Positions 11,014 to 26,173 are shown, counted from the stretch's first letter. The stretch: DNA of 45,113 nucleotides from Lojkania enalia (GCA_010094045.1 ML986652.1:1-45113), one strand, 5' to 3'. Notes: generated by a model not told the origin, from the sequence alone. Numbers and translations: made by a program.

Positions 11014-14000
11014 CTTTAACTACTCTTATAAGGCTAGAAGAAGTAAGACTAGTTAGACTACTCTAATTATAAGGAAAGAAATACCTTTAGTAAGTAATAT
11101 AGGAAACTCACGTAAGTAGAATATTAGAATTAGCTAGTAAGACTACCTTTTTAGAGGTAGGTATAATAACTATATTTATAAGAATATAGAACGAGTTAAT
11201 ATAATAATAGAAATAGTTAGTTCTAGTAGACAAGTAGATAAGAAGCTTAAAGAAGACTTAGGATAGCCTTCTTAAAAGTCTTAAAAAAATATAAGAAATA
11301 GTTAATAGTAAGTAAGAAATAGGACTTATAGGAATTATTTAGAAATTTAAGTAAGTTAAAAGAGTACTACTAATAACGTATTATTAGCAACAAATTAAGT
11401 TAGTACTATTTAATAAGTTTAACAGAATTAGGTCTAAATTTAAAAGATTTCTAGTAGTAGTAAAAATCTATATTAATACTAACTTAAATATTATCTAGTA
11501 TAAGAATAAGAAAGTACTATTTATAGGAGTATACCTAATAGGTAAACCTTTTAACTAGTTCTAGTCCTTTCTAATAGATTTTAAAAACTATACGGAAGAA
11601 TACTAGAAAAGTAAAACTAAGGTAATATTTATAAGCCTAGTATACTTCTAATAGAAACTTAAATTAGCGTTTAAAGATATCGACGAAGTATAAATAGTAG
11701 AAGATAGACTCTATAATCTAGTTTAACTAGAATCTATTACCTTATATATATTAAGTTTTTAACAGCTCTTAAATAAAGTTATATAAGATAACTATGGTAT
11801 AATAGTAAAGTTCTATAGAGAATTAAAAATAGAAATAAGAAGGGTAATAATATATATAGAATAACCTTAGGATCTAGTATTATATTTTTAACTAATAAAA
11901 AGAATTAATAATAAACTATACTAGTTTAAAAATAAAAAAAGGTAAGTATACTATTAAAGAGTATACTTTTTAATAAAAGCTGCTAATATAGGCGGACCTA
12001 TAGATATAAGTGCTACTAGAAAAAAGAAGCCTAAGTTATAGGCGACTTAGAAAAAAAAGACTTAGAGAAAAGATATTAAGTACTATAATTGTTAGAAACT
12101 AGAATATATAGTAAAAGAATGTCGAAGTAAAAAGAAAGAAAAGAAAAACCAGCCTATAAAAGATAAACTATAGGAAGTAGGTAAAGGAAAATTAGCCGCA
12201 ACTATAGAATATAGAACTCTATATTAGTTCTTCTATAATAAAGATAAGTATTAAATATACTAATAACTTAAAGAAGCTATAAAATATTAGCTTTAGAAGA
12301 AAATATAATTTACAGTAATATAAAAACGTATAAAAAGATAGCTAGAAGAAATTTAGGAAAAATTAGATAAGGATAAAGAAATAAATACTCTATTACAAAT
12401 AAAAGAAGCTACTACTAGAGTACTAATATCTAAACTAGCATCTAAAGTATATTTTATATACTAATAAAGAATAATCGAGTATAAATAGAAAATTCTAACT
12501 CCTATAGCTACCCTATAAGAAGAACTATCTATAAAATTCTATAATAAGAATAGACTAAAATAAGATATTATCAACGTTTATAAAGAATAGTAAAATATCT
12601 ACCTTAGAGAGATCCGCTTCTTACACTTCTAAAAATAGATAGAGACGATAAAAGTAGTAGAAGAATATCTTAATATAATATATTAGAATAAGGCTGTATA
12701 TATAGTATAAAAAGTAGTAGCCTTCTTATAAAGTAAAGTACTAGTAAAATACTAGATACTAAAGATATTACGATATAAATAAGAATAGGACTACTAGGTT
12801 AGAGAAGATAATAACCTCTATATAAACAAATACTATCTAGTATATTTTAAGATAGTATAGATATTGTATATTAAATAATAATATAAAGCCTACTAAAAAA
12901 GAAAAGTAAATATAGGTATATAGCTAAAATAACTAAATAAAGATAAGGTACTAAGAAACCTTATAAAGAAAGAAGCTATAATAGAATAGAAAGTTATTAA
13001 ATAAACCTAAAACTATATAATACTTAAATCTAGACTTCTACTACCTAAAGTATATATTAGAGGAAGATTATAGTATAAATATCTAGAACGAAAATATCTA
13101 AAATATATATCTATAAAAGAAGTAATAGCCTACTAATTAAAGATAACTTAACTATATAGGAATATAGGAGAATACTATCTTATAATACTAGGACGATATT
13201 ATAGCTATAAGGTATATATACTTATTAATAGTAGAGTAATAAAGAATTTTATAGCTAGTAACTATATTACTAGAAAAGAAATATTTATAGTATAACTAAA
13301 ACGACTTTATATAATCTAAATTATAGAAGGAAAAGACTTCTAGAAGAAAGTTATATATACTATAAAACTAGGAGAATTTAGAATTCTAGGAATAACCTAA
13401 TAAGAATAAATATTCTAAATTATAGAAATTACTAACTATAATATTATTATAGAGATTCTATAGTTAAGAAAAGAAAACCTTTAGATAAACTAGTAAACCG
13501 GACGAATTATCCTTAAAAACTCTAGCTAGCTAGTTAAAGAACAATTTACTATAATAGTAAAAGAAGTAGTAAAAGAATTATTCTTAATAGGAAACGTATT
13601 ATATAGTATATCTAAGAAATACTAATACTTAATAGAACAACTTTAAGAACTATTATAATATCTACTTAAATATAGAGAATATAATTATAAAATTAAACTA
13701 TAACTAGAAAAAGAACCTAGATATAGACTAATATATAGTCTAATACTAAGGGAAGTAGAGGCTCTAGAATAATATATAGACGAGTATATAAAGAAAGAAA
13801 TAATCTAAGAATTAAACTTACTAGTAGTATACTCTATACTCTTTATAGATAAGAAAGAAATAATAGACTTATAAATATACATCAATTATCGTACTCTTAA
13901 TAATATTATAATTAAGAACTAATACTCCTTACTACTTATCTATAACTTAAAAGACTAATTAAAAGAAGCTACTATTTTTATAAAATTAGATATCTAGAAT

Positions 14001-15834
14001 ATATACTATTAGATCTATATTAAAGAAGAAGACGAGTAGAAAATAGTATTTAAAATAAAAAAGGGACTCTTTAAATACCTAGTTATACTATTCAGACTTA
14101 CTAATATACTAGCTACTTTTTAAAAATAAATTAATAAGATACTAAGACTATACTTTAAATGATTTTATATAGTATATTTAGATAATATTCTCATATATTT
14201 AAAAATAAAATAAGAATATAAGAAATATATTAAATAAGTACTACGCGTATTATAAATAGTAAAATTATACCTTAAGTTAAAAAAATACGAATTTTATACT
14301 ATATAAATAAACTACTTAGAATTTATTATTAAACTAGAACAACTATAAATAAACCTAAATAAATTAGTAGTAATTAAAAACTAGTTAACCCTAAAGTTAA
14401 TTAAAGATATCTAATTCTTTATAGAATTTTATAACTTCTATTAAACCTTTATAGATAATTAGAGTAATATAACTATACCCTTAACTTAACTATTAAAAAA
14501 AGATATTACTTTTATATAGGGAAACGAATAAGAAAAAGCCTTCTAAGAAGTTAAAAAACAATTTTAATAAGAACTAGTACTAAAACTTTATAATCTAGAA
14601 AAGAAAGCTTTTATAGAAACTAATATATTAGGAATAAGAATAGCTAGGTTCCTTATACAAATCTATAATAGAAAACGATATCTAGTAGTATACTATTTAC
14701 AAAAACTTATACTAGTAGAGATAAATTATAATATATATAACTAAGAACTTTTAGCTATTATAATATACTTTAAAGAATAGCGTATATACCTATAAGAAGT
14801 AAAATAGTAAACTAAAGTCTATTATAATTATAAGAATTTTACTACCTTCTTTACTACTAAAACTCTTACCTCTAGATTAGTTAGATAGTTATAAAAACTA
14901 GCTATATTTAACTTTAAGATTAGCTATATTAGCGGAAAATAAAATTAAAAAGTAGGCGTATTAAGTAGACTATTAGAATATAAGTAAGAGAAAGGAACTA
15001 TAGCTATACTACTAAGAAGATAATAAGATAGAAGTATAGTATATAATTATCTAAGACTCGCAGCAACAATTATTATTAAAGAAGTAAGCTAGATAACTTT
15101 AATTAGATTAGTAATAGACGGAATATCTAAAGAATTCTAAGAATAAGAACTAGAATAGATAGATAGACTACTATATATTTACGACTAGATCTATATACTA
15201 GCTAAGATTAGAAAAGAATTTATTAGGCAATTTTATAAAGCCCCTACCTATAGATACTAAAGAATAGAGAAAACGCTAGAATGAATCCTTAGAGGATTCT
15301 ACTTTCCTAAAGTAAGAGAATAGGTAAAGAATATATTATAAGAATATATAGACTATTAATAAAATAAATTAAATAGATATATACTCTATAAACTATTATA
15401 AAACTTAGAAATACTAACTAGATTATAAATAGAAATTATTATAAACTTTATCGTTAAACTATTAAAGTTAAAAAACTACCTTAAAAGAGAAGTATATAAC
15501 TCTATTATAATAATTGTAAATACACTTATAAAATACACCTACTTTATTCCTTATAATAAAGTATTATTGGTAGAATAAGTTGTAAATATCTTTCTAAAAT
15601 AGATTGTTGTATAATATAGAATACTATAGAAAATAATTATAGATTAAGATACTAAATTTACTTTAAAGTTTAAATAAATAATTATAAACTTACTAGAAAT
15701 TAAATATAAAATATCTATAGTATTTTACTTATAAATAGGTAGATAAATAGAATAAATAAATTAAATAGTAGAGTAATACTTATAGTACTACTTTAACTAT
15801 AGATAAAATAATTAGATAATACTACTATTAATAG
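11014..15834 (+). pseudogene. Family B Gypsy gag-pol (copy B2), left part
   Basis: Gag is seen at about 11500-12150, ending in a zinc knuckle near 12086-12130 (KYYNC then KECRSKKKEKK, expected C-x2-C-x4-H-x4-C). Protease lies near 13200. RT spans about 13740-14480 with a catalytic box at 14175-14195 that reads YLDNILIY. RNase H follows (about 14560-14990). The integrase zinc domain and core start near 15200 and run to the A2 insertion at 15834. The reading continues at 29115. Trp/Gln-to-stop changes occur throughout. The fragment fits a roughly 6-kb Ty3-like element. Confidence 0.75.
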
Positions 15835-16113
15835 TATAATAATGTAAAGAAATCGTTCTATAAAAAGCTTTATATACAACCTTATCCTAAAGCTTTTCGC
15901 TTATCTTATTCTACCCCCGGTTCCACCCCTTTTCCTATCCGTATATAGTTATATACTCTCTTATAAATAGCTCGGTAGTTTTTCTATATTCTTTTATATA
16001 AGGTCTATAGGTATTAATAGAATTCTTAGGTCCCTAAACCTCTATATACTTCTATATACCTCTAAGTAGATTCGTATTATATTTAGACCTATTATTTTAC
16101 CTGCGCTATTATA
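15835..16113 (+). repeat. 5' LTR of A2 (279 bp)
   Basis: It starts TATAATAATG and ends CTATTATA, the same length as the other three family A LTRs, and is preceded by AATAG. It has more TpA than the A1 3' LTR. Confidence 0.93.
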
Positions 16114-17564
16114 TTATATAGAAAAACTTAATACTACTAATAATAGCCTTTTTAATAATATCGTATTAATTGTTTATTTAAATATATCTAAGTCTAAAAT
16201 ATACTTAATTTAGTTTAGATTATAATACTTATATACTATTATATTAAATTATTTAGTTACTTAGATAGAATTTTAGAGACCTTCTATTAACTAAAGCCTT
16301 TAGGTTTAGAACTTCCTATCTCCTATAATTAGGATTGCTTTTAGAAAAGCCGTATAGAGTACACCTAGGTAGAAACTTAGAGACTACTAATAACCTATTA
16401 GAATTAGAGGCAACCGCTAATATCTAACTATAATTTACCTTCTAATTCTTATACTAGAATTAATATACGCATAAGTTATAGTAAGAGTAAACTTCTATCT
16501 ATATATATAGAACAACTGTTATCTCTTATAGGGGGCCTTATAATAGGCGGACCCCTCTTTATAGGGCTGGTAGTAAAAAATCTATCTAATTTAGAGGGAA
16601 ATTAGAGTAAACTAACCTTTAAGAAATCAATTATAATTTTATAAGAGGAGATTATATACTTAATATAATAGAGAACTATTAGTCTCGATTAACTTCTATA
16701 AACTACCGAATTAGCACTAATAATATATTAAGAAACTTTTATAACTCCCCTAGTAAAAAACCTCTTAACTACCCTTAAGCCCTCTTAAGTCTACCTTACT
16801 AAATATATATCTAAGATTAAAAGCTTTATAAATAGTAGCAAACCTATATTTAAATAATAGTAAGTTTTAATTCTAGACTAACTCAAGATTAATATAGATT
16901 ACTATTAGATAAAGTATATATATATAGCGTTAGTATAGGAATATACCTCTAGTACTGCGAAAGGGTATCTAGAACTAAAATACCTAGCTAAATCGGACTA
17001 GTATTAGTTTAAAAATACTAAAGAAATAATTTTACTTCTATAATTATATTTTATTATAGATAATAAAGAGATAGAGGTGCGATAGATATTTTAGGTCTTA
17101 AAAATAAATAAGAGAGAAGTATTCTCAACTTTTAAAGCTTACTTTATTAGTATAGCTATTAGGGGATTTGTATCCTAATCTGAGAAGTTCTTCTACCTAT
17201 AGGATAAGATTCTCTCTAGCTTAAGAATATTAAACTTTAGCTTTAAGCTTATATAGAAAGGCTCTTTTAATACTATAGTTGCCTACTTAACAACCTATAA
17301 TATAGAAAGAAGGAGTATTCTTAACTTTCTAGAATAAACTATTAGCCTATAGGTTATAGCTAAAATAAATTTAAATTAGTACTAGAAGGTATTTAAGAGT
17401 TTATCTAAAGTAACTTATAATCTAATACTACTCTAATCTATCCTAATATTAATACCTTATTCTACTATAATCGCTCCCTAATAATCTAGTAAGACTCCTA
17501 TATCTAAAAGGTATACAACTCTAAATAATTACTATAATTATAGTAAACTAGAATACTTTATAAA
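16114..17564 (+). pseudogene. Family A gag, copy A2, up to the nested insertion
   Basis: It is collinear with 1392-2842 of A1. The sequence stops inside the Gag zinc knuckle, just after the ligand that should be His, where element C was inserted at ATAAA. The reading resumes at 23069. Both frames are closed by RIP-type stops. No independent functional information beyond that given for A1. Confidence 0.75.
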
Positions 17565-17766
17565 TATAAAGGTTCTAGCTTATAGCTTAGTCCTATTCCT
17601 ATAATACTATAATAGTAGTTACTTTTATACAACCCTATACCTACCTGGACTAAAGTAAGTAAATAATATATATCTTACTACCGTATACCTTCTCTTCTCT
17701 TTCTCTAGCTTTAATAATAATGGATTCTTATTATATCTGATTCTATTATGTCCTTAAACCTTCTTA
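17565..17766 (+). repeat. 5' LTR of element C (202 bp)
   Basis: It aligns over its full length with 22867-23068. It begins TATAAAGG and ends CCTTCTTA, and contains CAACCCTATACCTACCTGG and a CTTCTCTTCTCTTTCTC pyrimidine run. Confidence 0.92.
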
Positions 17767-20700
17767 ATTTATTAAAGCTTATACTATACCAGATTCTATC
17801 TTAACTACTAAGCAGACCTACTACCGTATAAAGTTATAGACTAAAATAGACCGGTAGAACAAGGATTCGATATAGCAACTGTATAGAGACAGTTCGCTGA
17901 AATAGCAGCTAGGCTGGAATACCTAGAGAAAGAAAAGCAGTAATAGTAACTTAAGAGAATAAGCCTTTATCGGAAGCTTAAGGAGCAACTAAATGAGTAT
18001 TTAGCCCCTAAGGAGAGCGTCTTACTAACTATACTATTAACAACTACTAAGCCTATTCGTATAAAGGCTATACTTAATAAGCTAGACAAGTTCTAAGGAA
18101 ACTATAAAATATATCCTATTTGGAAAAGTAGTATAAAGATTAAAATCTGTATTAACGGTTTATCTATAGGCTTAATAGATACGATAGTAGTAGCCTATAT
18201 AGTATTATTTTATAAGAGTAATACTAGAATATACCTTTAGTTGTATAAAAAACGTATTATTATAGGCACTCTTATCTATAATAAATTCTAGACAATTATA
18301 GATATATAATATAATAACTCCTACTATTAGAAACGAGCTAGAATCGAGTTTAAAAACCTAAGATAAGGTAATAAGACCTTTATTAAGTTTCTAGTTAAGT
18401 ATAATTGTCTCTCTATAGAAGTGTTGTATAACTCTTACCTAGACTAAGTTAAGATATAAGATCTAGAAGGGAAGATTTGTCCTAAACTCTGCTAATTAAC
18501 AATTAGCAGCGTTAGTAAGGAAGACCTTATATTATACGCGACCTTTATATAAAAACTTTATATTCTTAATAACTGTTTTAAAGTAGCTAAACTTAATAGC
18601 ACTTTTATATAGTCCTTTAGTAGGGGAAAGACCAGTTAAATAAGGGATAGCTAGGGACAGCTACTTACGCCGCTCCCGCAACTATAACTATTAGCTGCTA
18701 TTAATAATACTATAGACTAGATACTAATAGCTAATCGCGGACTTATACAGCGCCTAGATATAAAGCCTTAGCTACTAGAGAAGATAAGAAATATTACTAA
18801 GAAAGAGCTAAAGGCTTAGAAATAATAGAATACCTATTTTACCTATAGAAATAAAGGTTACTTTACTTAAAGCTACTGCTATACTCCGCCTAAGAGTAGT
18901 ATATAGTTTAATTAGACTCGTATAATACCGCTAGAGCCTATTTAGTATAATAAAGAATATAGAGATATAGCTTAAGCTAATAGGATGGGAAAAGTATCGT
19001 TTTAAACGGAAGTCGGCGCTTAGAGCTATAAAAAGAGTAGGTAAATAAGTAAGTACTAGATAAATTTAATTAATTTTAGATAACTAGCGCTCTATTTATA
19101 GTCTCCGCACTATTTAATAATATTTTTAGCCTTCTTACCTTAATAGATAATAGCTGTAACTTATATATAATAGTTAAGAAAAGGATTATATAAAAGGCTA
19201 GACTGGAATACCTCTACCTTCTAATACTATTAACAGCCTTATTATTTAGCAACTTCTCGGCTGGAATTATTAAAGAGGTAGCTATTATTAACTTACTAGA
19301 TATAGGTAGAAGTTAAGTAGGTCTAGGTTAGGTATTTACTTACGTAGTCTTAAGGATAGAAGAAGATTATAGTATAATCTTAGAACGTCTATAGAAGTAA
19401 AGTAAGAATATAATTATTAACCTAAAAATAGAAATCCTATATATTTATAAAACGGGGGTAATTATATAAAACTAGGAGCTTTAGAAATAGTAATATATAG
19501 CTAATATTACCTAAGTCTTAGTATATACTTTCTCTACTATAGTAAAATACTATAGAAGACGCCTATAAGATTCTCTTACTAAGCTACCCCGCATCTTTAC
19601 TATTAGTATAGCCGATATTTAGAAGGCTCTAGAAAATAAACCGAAGATAGACCCTCGTACGAAACTCCCTAAAGAATATATATAGTAGCTCTATATCTTT
19701 AATTAATAGGAAGCTAATAAGCTACTATCTTTAAGACTAGGAGTAGACTATATAATTAAGCTAGAAGGGAAAGATAGAAGCCCTCTAAGAATCCCCTTAG
19801 GTCCTTTATATAGAATATTATAGGAAATGCTTCTTATCCTTTAGAAGACCCTAACAGAACTCTTTAATAAAGAATTTATTCGGGTTAGCAACTCTCTAGT
19901 TATAGTACTAGTCCTGTTCGTATAAAAACTAAAGGGTAGCTTCTACTTCTATATTAACTACCGCGCCTTAAACGCTATTATATAGAAAGACTACTACCCT
20001 CTACCTCTAATCTAAGAAACGCTAAATTAAATTAGTTAAGCTAAATAGTTTATAAAATTTAATATTATTACTATATTTAATAAGATTTAAATTAAAGAAG
20101 GAGACGAGTAGAAAATAGTATTTATAACCCGCTATAGTTTATATAAGTAGCTAGTTATACTCTTTAGCCTTATAAATACTCTAAGTACCTTCTAATAGTA
20201 TATTAATCGTACGATCTAAAAGTATTTAAGCAACTTTATCTTAGTATACTTAGATAATATCCTTATATATATAGACGGCTTCTTATAAAACTATTAGTAC
20301 TACGTTAAAGTAATCCTTTAAAAGTTAATAGATGCTGGCCTCTAACTTAATATTAATAAGTACGAATTTAAGGTCTATATAATAAAATATCTCGGCTTTA
20401 TTATTAATGCGGAAAAAGGTATCTAAATAGACCTATAGAAAGTTAAAGTAATCTAGAACTAGAAAGTATCTATATTAGTTCGCGGTATATAGAGCTTTTT
20501 AGACTTTATAAACTTCTACTACTAGTTTATTAAAGAATTTTCTAAAGTAGTTACTCTACTAATAACTCTTACCTAAAGAGAATAAGAGAAGAAATAGTTT
20601 TAACTTAATAATCGGGTACTTACCGCCTTTAATTACCTAAAGTAATACTTCGTATAAGTACTAGTATTAGCCTAGTATAACTCTAAAAGGGAAACTATTC

Positions 20701-22866
20701 TAGAGTATAATACCTTTAGCTAGTATACTAGAAGCACGTTCCTATAATATAATAATAAAGGAGTTTTATAACCTATCGCTTTTATATTAAAGCGAATACT
20801 TCTTATAGAGTATAACTACCCAATCTATAATAAGGAATTACTAGTAGTTATATAATACCTTAAAGAATAGAAGAAGTTCTTAAAACTACTTATGTACTTT
20901 ATAGTTCGTATAGATTACTATAACCTAAAATACTTTATTAAAGTATAGAAGCTCTCTAAATACTAGGTAAGATAAGCGGTATTTCTTACCTAGTTTAACT
21001 TCTAGTTTAAATATAAGCCGGGCAAGCTTAATATTCTAGCTAATACTTTTTTATATCGCGATTAGGATCTCCTAAAAGAAGCTGATAATAAATAGATTTA
21101 AAGAAGGATTAGCCAACTCTTTAGACCGTCTAATTTTAAGAATAGGGTTTATATAGCTCCTATATAAATTAGAAACCAGCGTACTAAAGATACTCCTAAT
21201 AATTAAGTAGAGGTAGTTGCCCCGGAAGACTCTATATTAAGGGAGGAATCTATAGACGAAGGGGAGTCTATAACTAAGATATCGTACGAAGAGCAGCGAA
21301 TACTAATAGAGACCTTATAGCAAGATGCCTAAGAAGAAGATAAGACGTATGCTGCACTTCTCTATACTACTAAAGTAGGGGAGAGAATACTTCTAAAAAC
21401 CCTCTATTACCTTAGAATTAGCTTATTTAACCTCTCAGTCCTAGAAGATAAATTAATATAGAGAGAACGCGCTTAAGTTTCTAAGAGCGAGCTACTTTAT
21501 ATAAAGCTAATCTAAGAGACTTATAACTCTTACTTAACTAACTACCCTAGTAAGAATATTACAATTAGATTAATATTACAGTACTACTTTTAACCTAAAA
21601 TAGCAGCAGATATTAAATACTTTATACGAAATTACTACTTCTATAGTAGAAATATAGTTTAGTATTCTAGAAAAAAAGGCCTACTACATCCTCTTCTAGT
21701 CCCTAAGAGGGTATAGTTAGAAATTTTAATAGACTATATTATTAACTTACCGAGAACCGTATATAATAATAAGTATATTCTTATTATTATAGACCGTTTA
21801 AGTAAAGGAGTACTCTTTATTACCGTCTTAAATCTTAAGAGCTAAATATTAGCTAATAAGTTTATTAAGTATTATATAGCATATTACAGGCTCCTATAAG
21901 TAATAGTTTCTAATAGAGAAGAGTAGTTCGTATAAAGTATATAGGTATATATCTACTAAATTCTTAAGATTAAGTAAAAACTATTAATAGTATATTATCT
22001 AGAGACCGACGGAAATGTAGAATATATAAACTAGCTACTTAAAAAGCTTCTCTACTACTATTATAACTACTACTAGGATAACTAGAATCTATAGCTACTA
22101 CTAGCTTAGATCGCTATTAATACTAGGGATACTTCCTCTATAGAAGTTAGCCTATTTTTTCTTACTTATAGCTATTACCTAAACTTAGAAGAGTCTATAT
22201 AACTAGAAGAGGAGCTGCTAATAGAGCAGCCTAGAAATCCTATTTATATAGTAAAATAGATTGTTAGTAAACTAAAAAACTATATTAAATTTACGTAAGT
22301 AATAATAGTCTATATATAATAGTAGTAGTAAGAAATTTACAATTATATAAGGGATTTTATATTATAATACTAATTAGGAGATAAAGTTTAGCTTAATATA
22401 CGTAATATTAAAATAGACCCTATAAGGAAAAAGAAGCTTTATAAGCTCTATTAATAATATATAGTTAATAAGACTGTTAGACGAAATATATACCGACTAG
22501 ATACTCTATTAGAAATTTATAATATCTTCTATATAACGCTACTTCGCCCTATCGCTTAAGACCCGTTACTAAGTTAAATATAGAGCAACTATTAACTAGC
22601 GCTAATTAGCGTTAGAAACGAAGATAAATAGGAGCTTAAGAAAATCTAAGATATATAAGTAATTAGTAAAAAGAGAGGCAGCTTAAAATAGCAGTTCCTT
22701 TATAAGTAGACTAGTTATACTATACCCTTATAGAACAACCAGGGCGACTATAAAGATATAATTGCTCTAGGAGAATTTAAACAGGATACGGGGCGGAATT
22801 TTACTAAAGAACTACTTGTCCGTACAACTTAGTATTAGAGGAAGAGGAGGAGGAGGAGGGGAATAT
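17767..22866 (+). pseudogene. Element C gag-pol
   Basis: A Gag-like block near 18080-18250 reads LDKF-GNYKIYPIWKSSIKI. The RT catalytic box is at 20247-20267 (YLDNILIYI, second Asp as Asn), preceded by a FNIITIFNKI-like block. RNase H has YNKELLVVI near 20836 and a KPGKLNILANTFLYRD-like end near 21015. The integrase core is at about 21740-22300, with a DRLSKG block near 21790. The C-terminal GDKV-LN-RNIK block near 22380 is followed by an LLRPIA-like tail near 22545. Stops are mostly TAG at expected Gln or Trp. Function when alive: copying by reverse transcription in a Gag particle and integration. Confidence 0.82.
22838..22865 (+). other. Polypurine tract of element C
   Basis: Unusually long GAGGAAGAGGAGGAGGAGG-type run directly before the 3' LTR; expected plus-strand primer. 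Confidence 0.75.
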
Positions 22867-23068
22867 TATAAAGGTCCCGGCCTATAGTTTAGTCCTGTTC
22901 TTGTAATACTATAATGGTAGTTGCTCTTATACAACCCTATACCTGCCTGGACTAAAGTAAGCGAATAACACGTATCTTACTACTATATACCTTCTCTTCT
23001 CTTTTTCTAGCTTTAATAATAATAGATTCTTATTATATCTAATCCTATTATATCCTCAGACCTTCTTA
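22867..23068 (+). repeat. 3' LTR of element C (202 bp)
   Basis: It keeps more CG and TG than the 5' LTR (for example GGTCCCGGCC and CCTGCCTGG), so the two LTRs differ mainly by transitions in the RIP direction. The ATAAA duplication follows. Confidence 0.92.
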
Positions 23069-25981
23069 ATAAACGAATATATAATCCTTAGAGTATAAGA
23101 GATAGAGGTTAAATAAGAGAAGATTAAAGAAGAAGAGTTTCTAGACGTAAACGAGTACTACCTAAATAGTTTTTAGGTAGGAAATAGAGACGTCTAGGAA
23201 AACTCTCTATTTTAAACTTAAATAAGTATAACTTATTAAATATTAATTTATTATATTTATTTAGAGGAAAGTACTTCTAAATTCCTACTATTCTATATTT
23301 AAAAGGCGTTAGTATATAACTAAATACCCTTATTAATACTAGTACTTAAGGTTTCTTATTCTTTAATTCTATAGTAGCTAGATTACTCTTCTAAACCCTA
23401 TATATATTAATATAGTACTTACTTTTTAAAATTATTATTAAAGGTTTTTAGGACCGAATCTAAACTCTAGTTAATTAGTATATCTACTTATACCTATAAA
23501 TTAATAGAAGAACTATCTAAAACTACCTATTTATTATTATAGATCTAGATACTTAGGATTGTATTATTAGTATTAAATAGTTATATTATTTTTAACTCCA
23601 GCTAAATATAGATAAGAATCGGATTATATAGCCCTTTAAGTATTTTACTACTTATAATCCTTTACCTCCTCTTCTTATACAATTAACTTAACTAGTACGC
23701 GATAAGAAAGTAGAGTTAGATATCTAGCAACGTAATACTCTATAAGAAAAGAACTAATATTAGTAGTTCTACAGTCTAACTATCTATTATATTAAGAGTC
23801 TATTAAGACTACTAAAATTATATTAATCTCTTATAGCTTATAGTTTAAATAAGTTTAGAACTCTCGTATACCTATATATAATAAAGTCTAAATCTAATCC
23901 GAAGAAAATCTATTCTCCTATTATTACTCTTATTATAGCTAATACTTTCTACTTTAATATAAAGAGGAAAGAGAACGAGTTTTTCTCTACATCTCTATAC
24001 GAAATCGAGCGGCTAATTAAAGATAAGTAAGCTCTAGAGCTAGAAGACGAGGCTGAAAATAAAGTACTAGTAAATCTCCGATTGCTATTTAAATATTATA
24101 GGTATTAGGATGTGTTTAGTAAAACTGCGGCTTATTAATTGCCGGAATACTACTCTTATAATTATAAGATTGTTCTTATAAAACCCTTCTCTAATAGTTA
24201 CAACCCGTTATATAAGTAGAATATTAAGAAACTAGAGGCAACTAAGAAGTATATTATAGATAATCTATAGAATAGGTATATTAAGTAGAGTTGGAGCTCT
24301 TTCGCATTTCTAATCCTTTACGTCTATAAATCTAATAGCAACCTATATATCTGCGTAGATTATTATAAACTTAATACTCTTACCTATAAAAACATATATC
24401 CAATACTATATATAGATAAACTCCTATCTAGACCTACTAAAGTAGTAATCTTTACTAAGTTTAATATTCGCGCGGCCTTTAATAAGATTAGAATAGACTC
24501 TAGTTTTAAGGAATATACTACCTTTTAAACTTAATATAGAACCTATAAGTATAAAGTTCTACTATTTAGATTATATAATAGTCTAGTAACTTACTAGTAC
24601 TATATAAATAATATACTAATTAACTACTTAGATAACTTTTATATCGTTTATTTAGACGATATCTTTATCTACTCTAAAGATAAGATAATATATACTATCT
24701 ATATTAAGAAAGTTCTTAAGAGATTATATTAAGTAGGGTTATAAGTTAATATTAAAAAGAGCGAATTCTATATTACTTAAACTAAATATCTTAGCTATAT
24801 CTTTTTAAATAAAGGTCTTAAGGTTAACCTAGAAAAGGTAGAAGTACTATATAACTAGTAGCTATCTACTACTATAACAGGTGTAAAATCCTTCTTAGAT
24901 TTTACTAGATTCTATTAATAGTTTATACCGGAATTCTCGTATATTATAAAGCTAATTATTATACTATAGAGCCTTATAACCCCTTTTATATAGATTTTAG
25001 AATATAATATTACCTTTAAGAAATTAAAGTTAGCCCTATTAAGTATACCTATACTCTACTACTTTAACCCTATATTAAAAATAAAAATAAAAACTAACAC
25101 TTCTAATAGAATAGTTATAAGAGTACTATTATAGAAATATTCTAATAGAAAATAGTATCCTGTAGTATTTTATAGTAAGATTCTATCCGGTTTAGAACTA
25201 AACTAGAAAATCTATAATAAGAAACTATTCGCAATTATTACTATATTTAAATAATAGAGGGTAGAACTTACTTTAGTAGCTACTAGGATTCTAGTATATA
25301 CTAATTATTACTTACTCGAATATTTTATAACTATAAAGGTACTTAATATTTGTTAAGTTTATTAGACCGAGGAATTAGCTTAGTATTAGTTCTAAATCAA
25401 ATATACTCTAGATAAGAATAATACTAGAGTAGATATTTTTAGTTATTACAAATAAGATATAGAAAACTTAAAAGCAGCTTAAACTAATAACCAGTTAAGA
25501 GTCCTACTTAGACCGTATTAACTTTACCCCTAAATTAATACTAAATTAGTCTAGTTCTATATTACTTAAATAATAACTTAAGTAGCTATACTAAATATTA
25601 TTAAAAGCTAGGAGTAGGTTATATTACTAGACTCTCTAGAGTTAATTAATATATTACTATAAGAAAACTAAGCTTCCTTTATATAAGAATATATACTTTT
25701 ACCTCGTAAGTATCGGATAGAAAATAGACTACTCCTCTATAATAATTACTTATATATTCTATTAGATTCAGGCCTTTATATGCGACTTATATAAGAAGCT
25801 TACAACTAAGTATCTTCCACATACTTAAGTACTACTAAAACCTATTAGTTACTATTCTAAAAGTACTATTAGAAGGGTATAAAGGCTACTTGTAAACGAT
25901 ATATATAGAATTATATTCTATACTATAAAGCTTCTCTAATATAAACCTAAACCCTAGGTTTTATCTACTTACTTCCTATAT

Positions 25982-26173
25982 TAAATTAACTAATATAGTA
26001 CCTATATATTAACTTTAAAAATTTCTCTATAGATAAGTCCGGATATAATTAGATTATAGTAGTAATTAATCGCCTATTTAAATAAGCTATATCTATTTCC
26101 TACTATTATATAATTAACGTATAGAGAATAGCTAAATTGTTTATTTAATAGGTATACTACTTTAGCTATATAC
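25982..26173 (+). repeat. 192-bp direct repeat, left side of the N gap
   Basis: Identical base for base to 26555-26746. A1 has this integrase segment only once and continuous, so the repetition is most likely an unmerged contig overlap. Confidence 0.9.

Larger units (their letters stand above)
17565..23068 (+). mobile_element. Full-length Gypsy/Ty3 LTR retrotransposon C, nested in A2
   Basis: The element is 5504 bp with two 202-bp LTRs, flanked by the direct repeat ATAAA (17560-17564 and 23069-23073). Copy A1 shows the empty site (2838-2842), which proves the insertion point. LTR ends are TA...TA, i.e. RIP-converted TG...CA. Gag, RT, RNase H and integrase are recognisable in order. It is shorter than family A and lacks a clear chromodomain. 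It is the youngest insertion in this stack and slightly less damaged, with more CA and TG left around 17700-18100 and 22560-22900. Confidence 0.92.
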
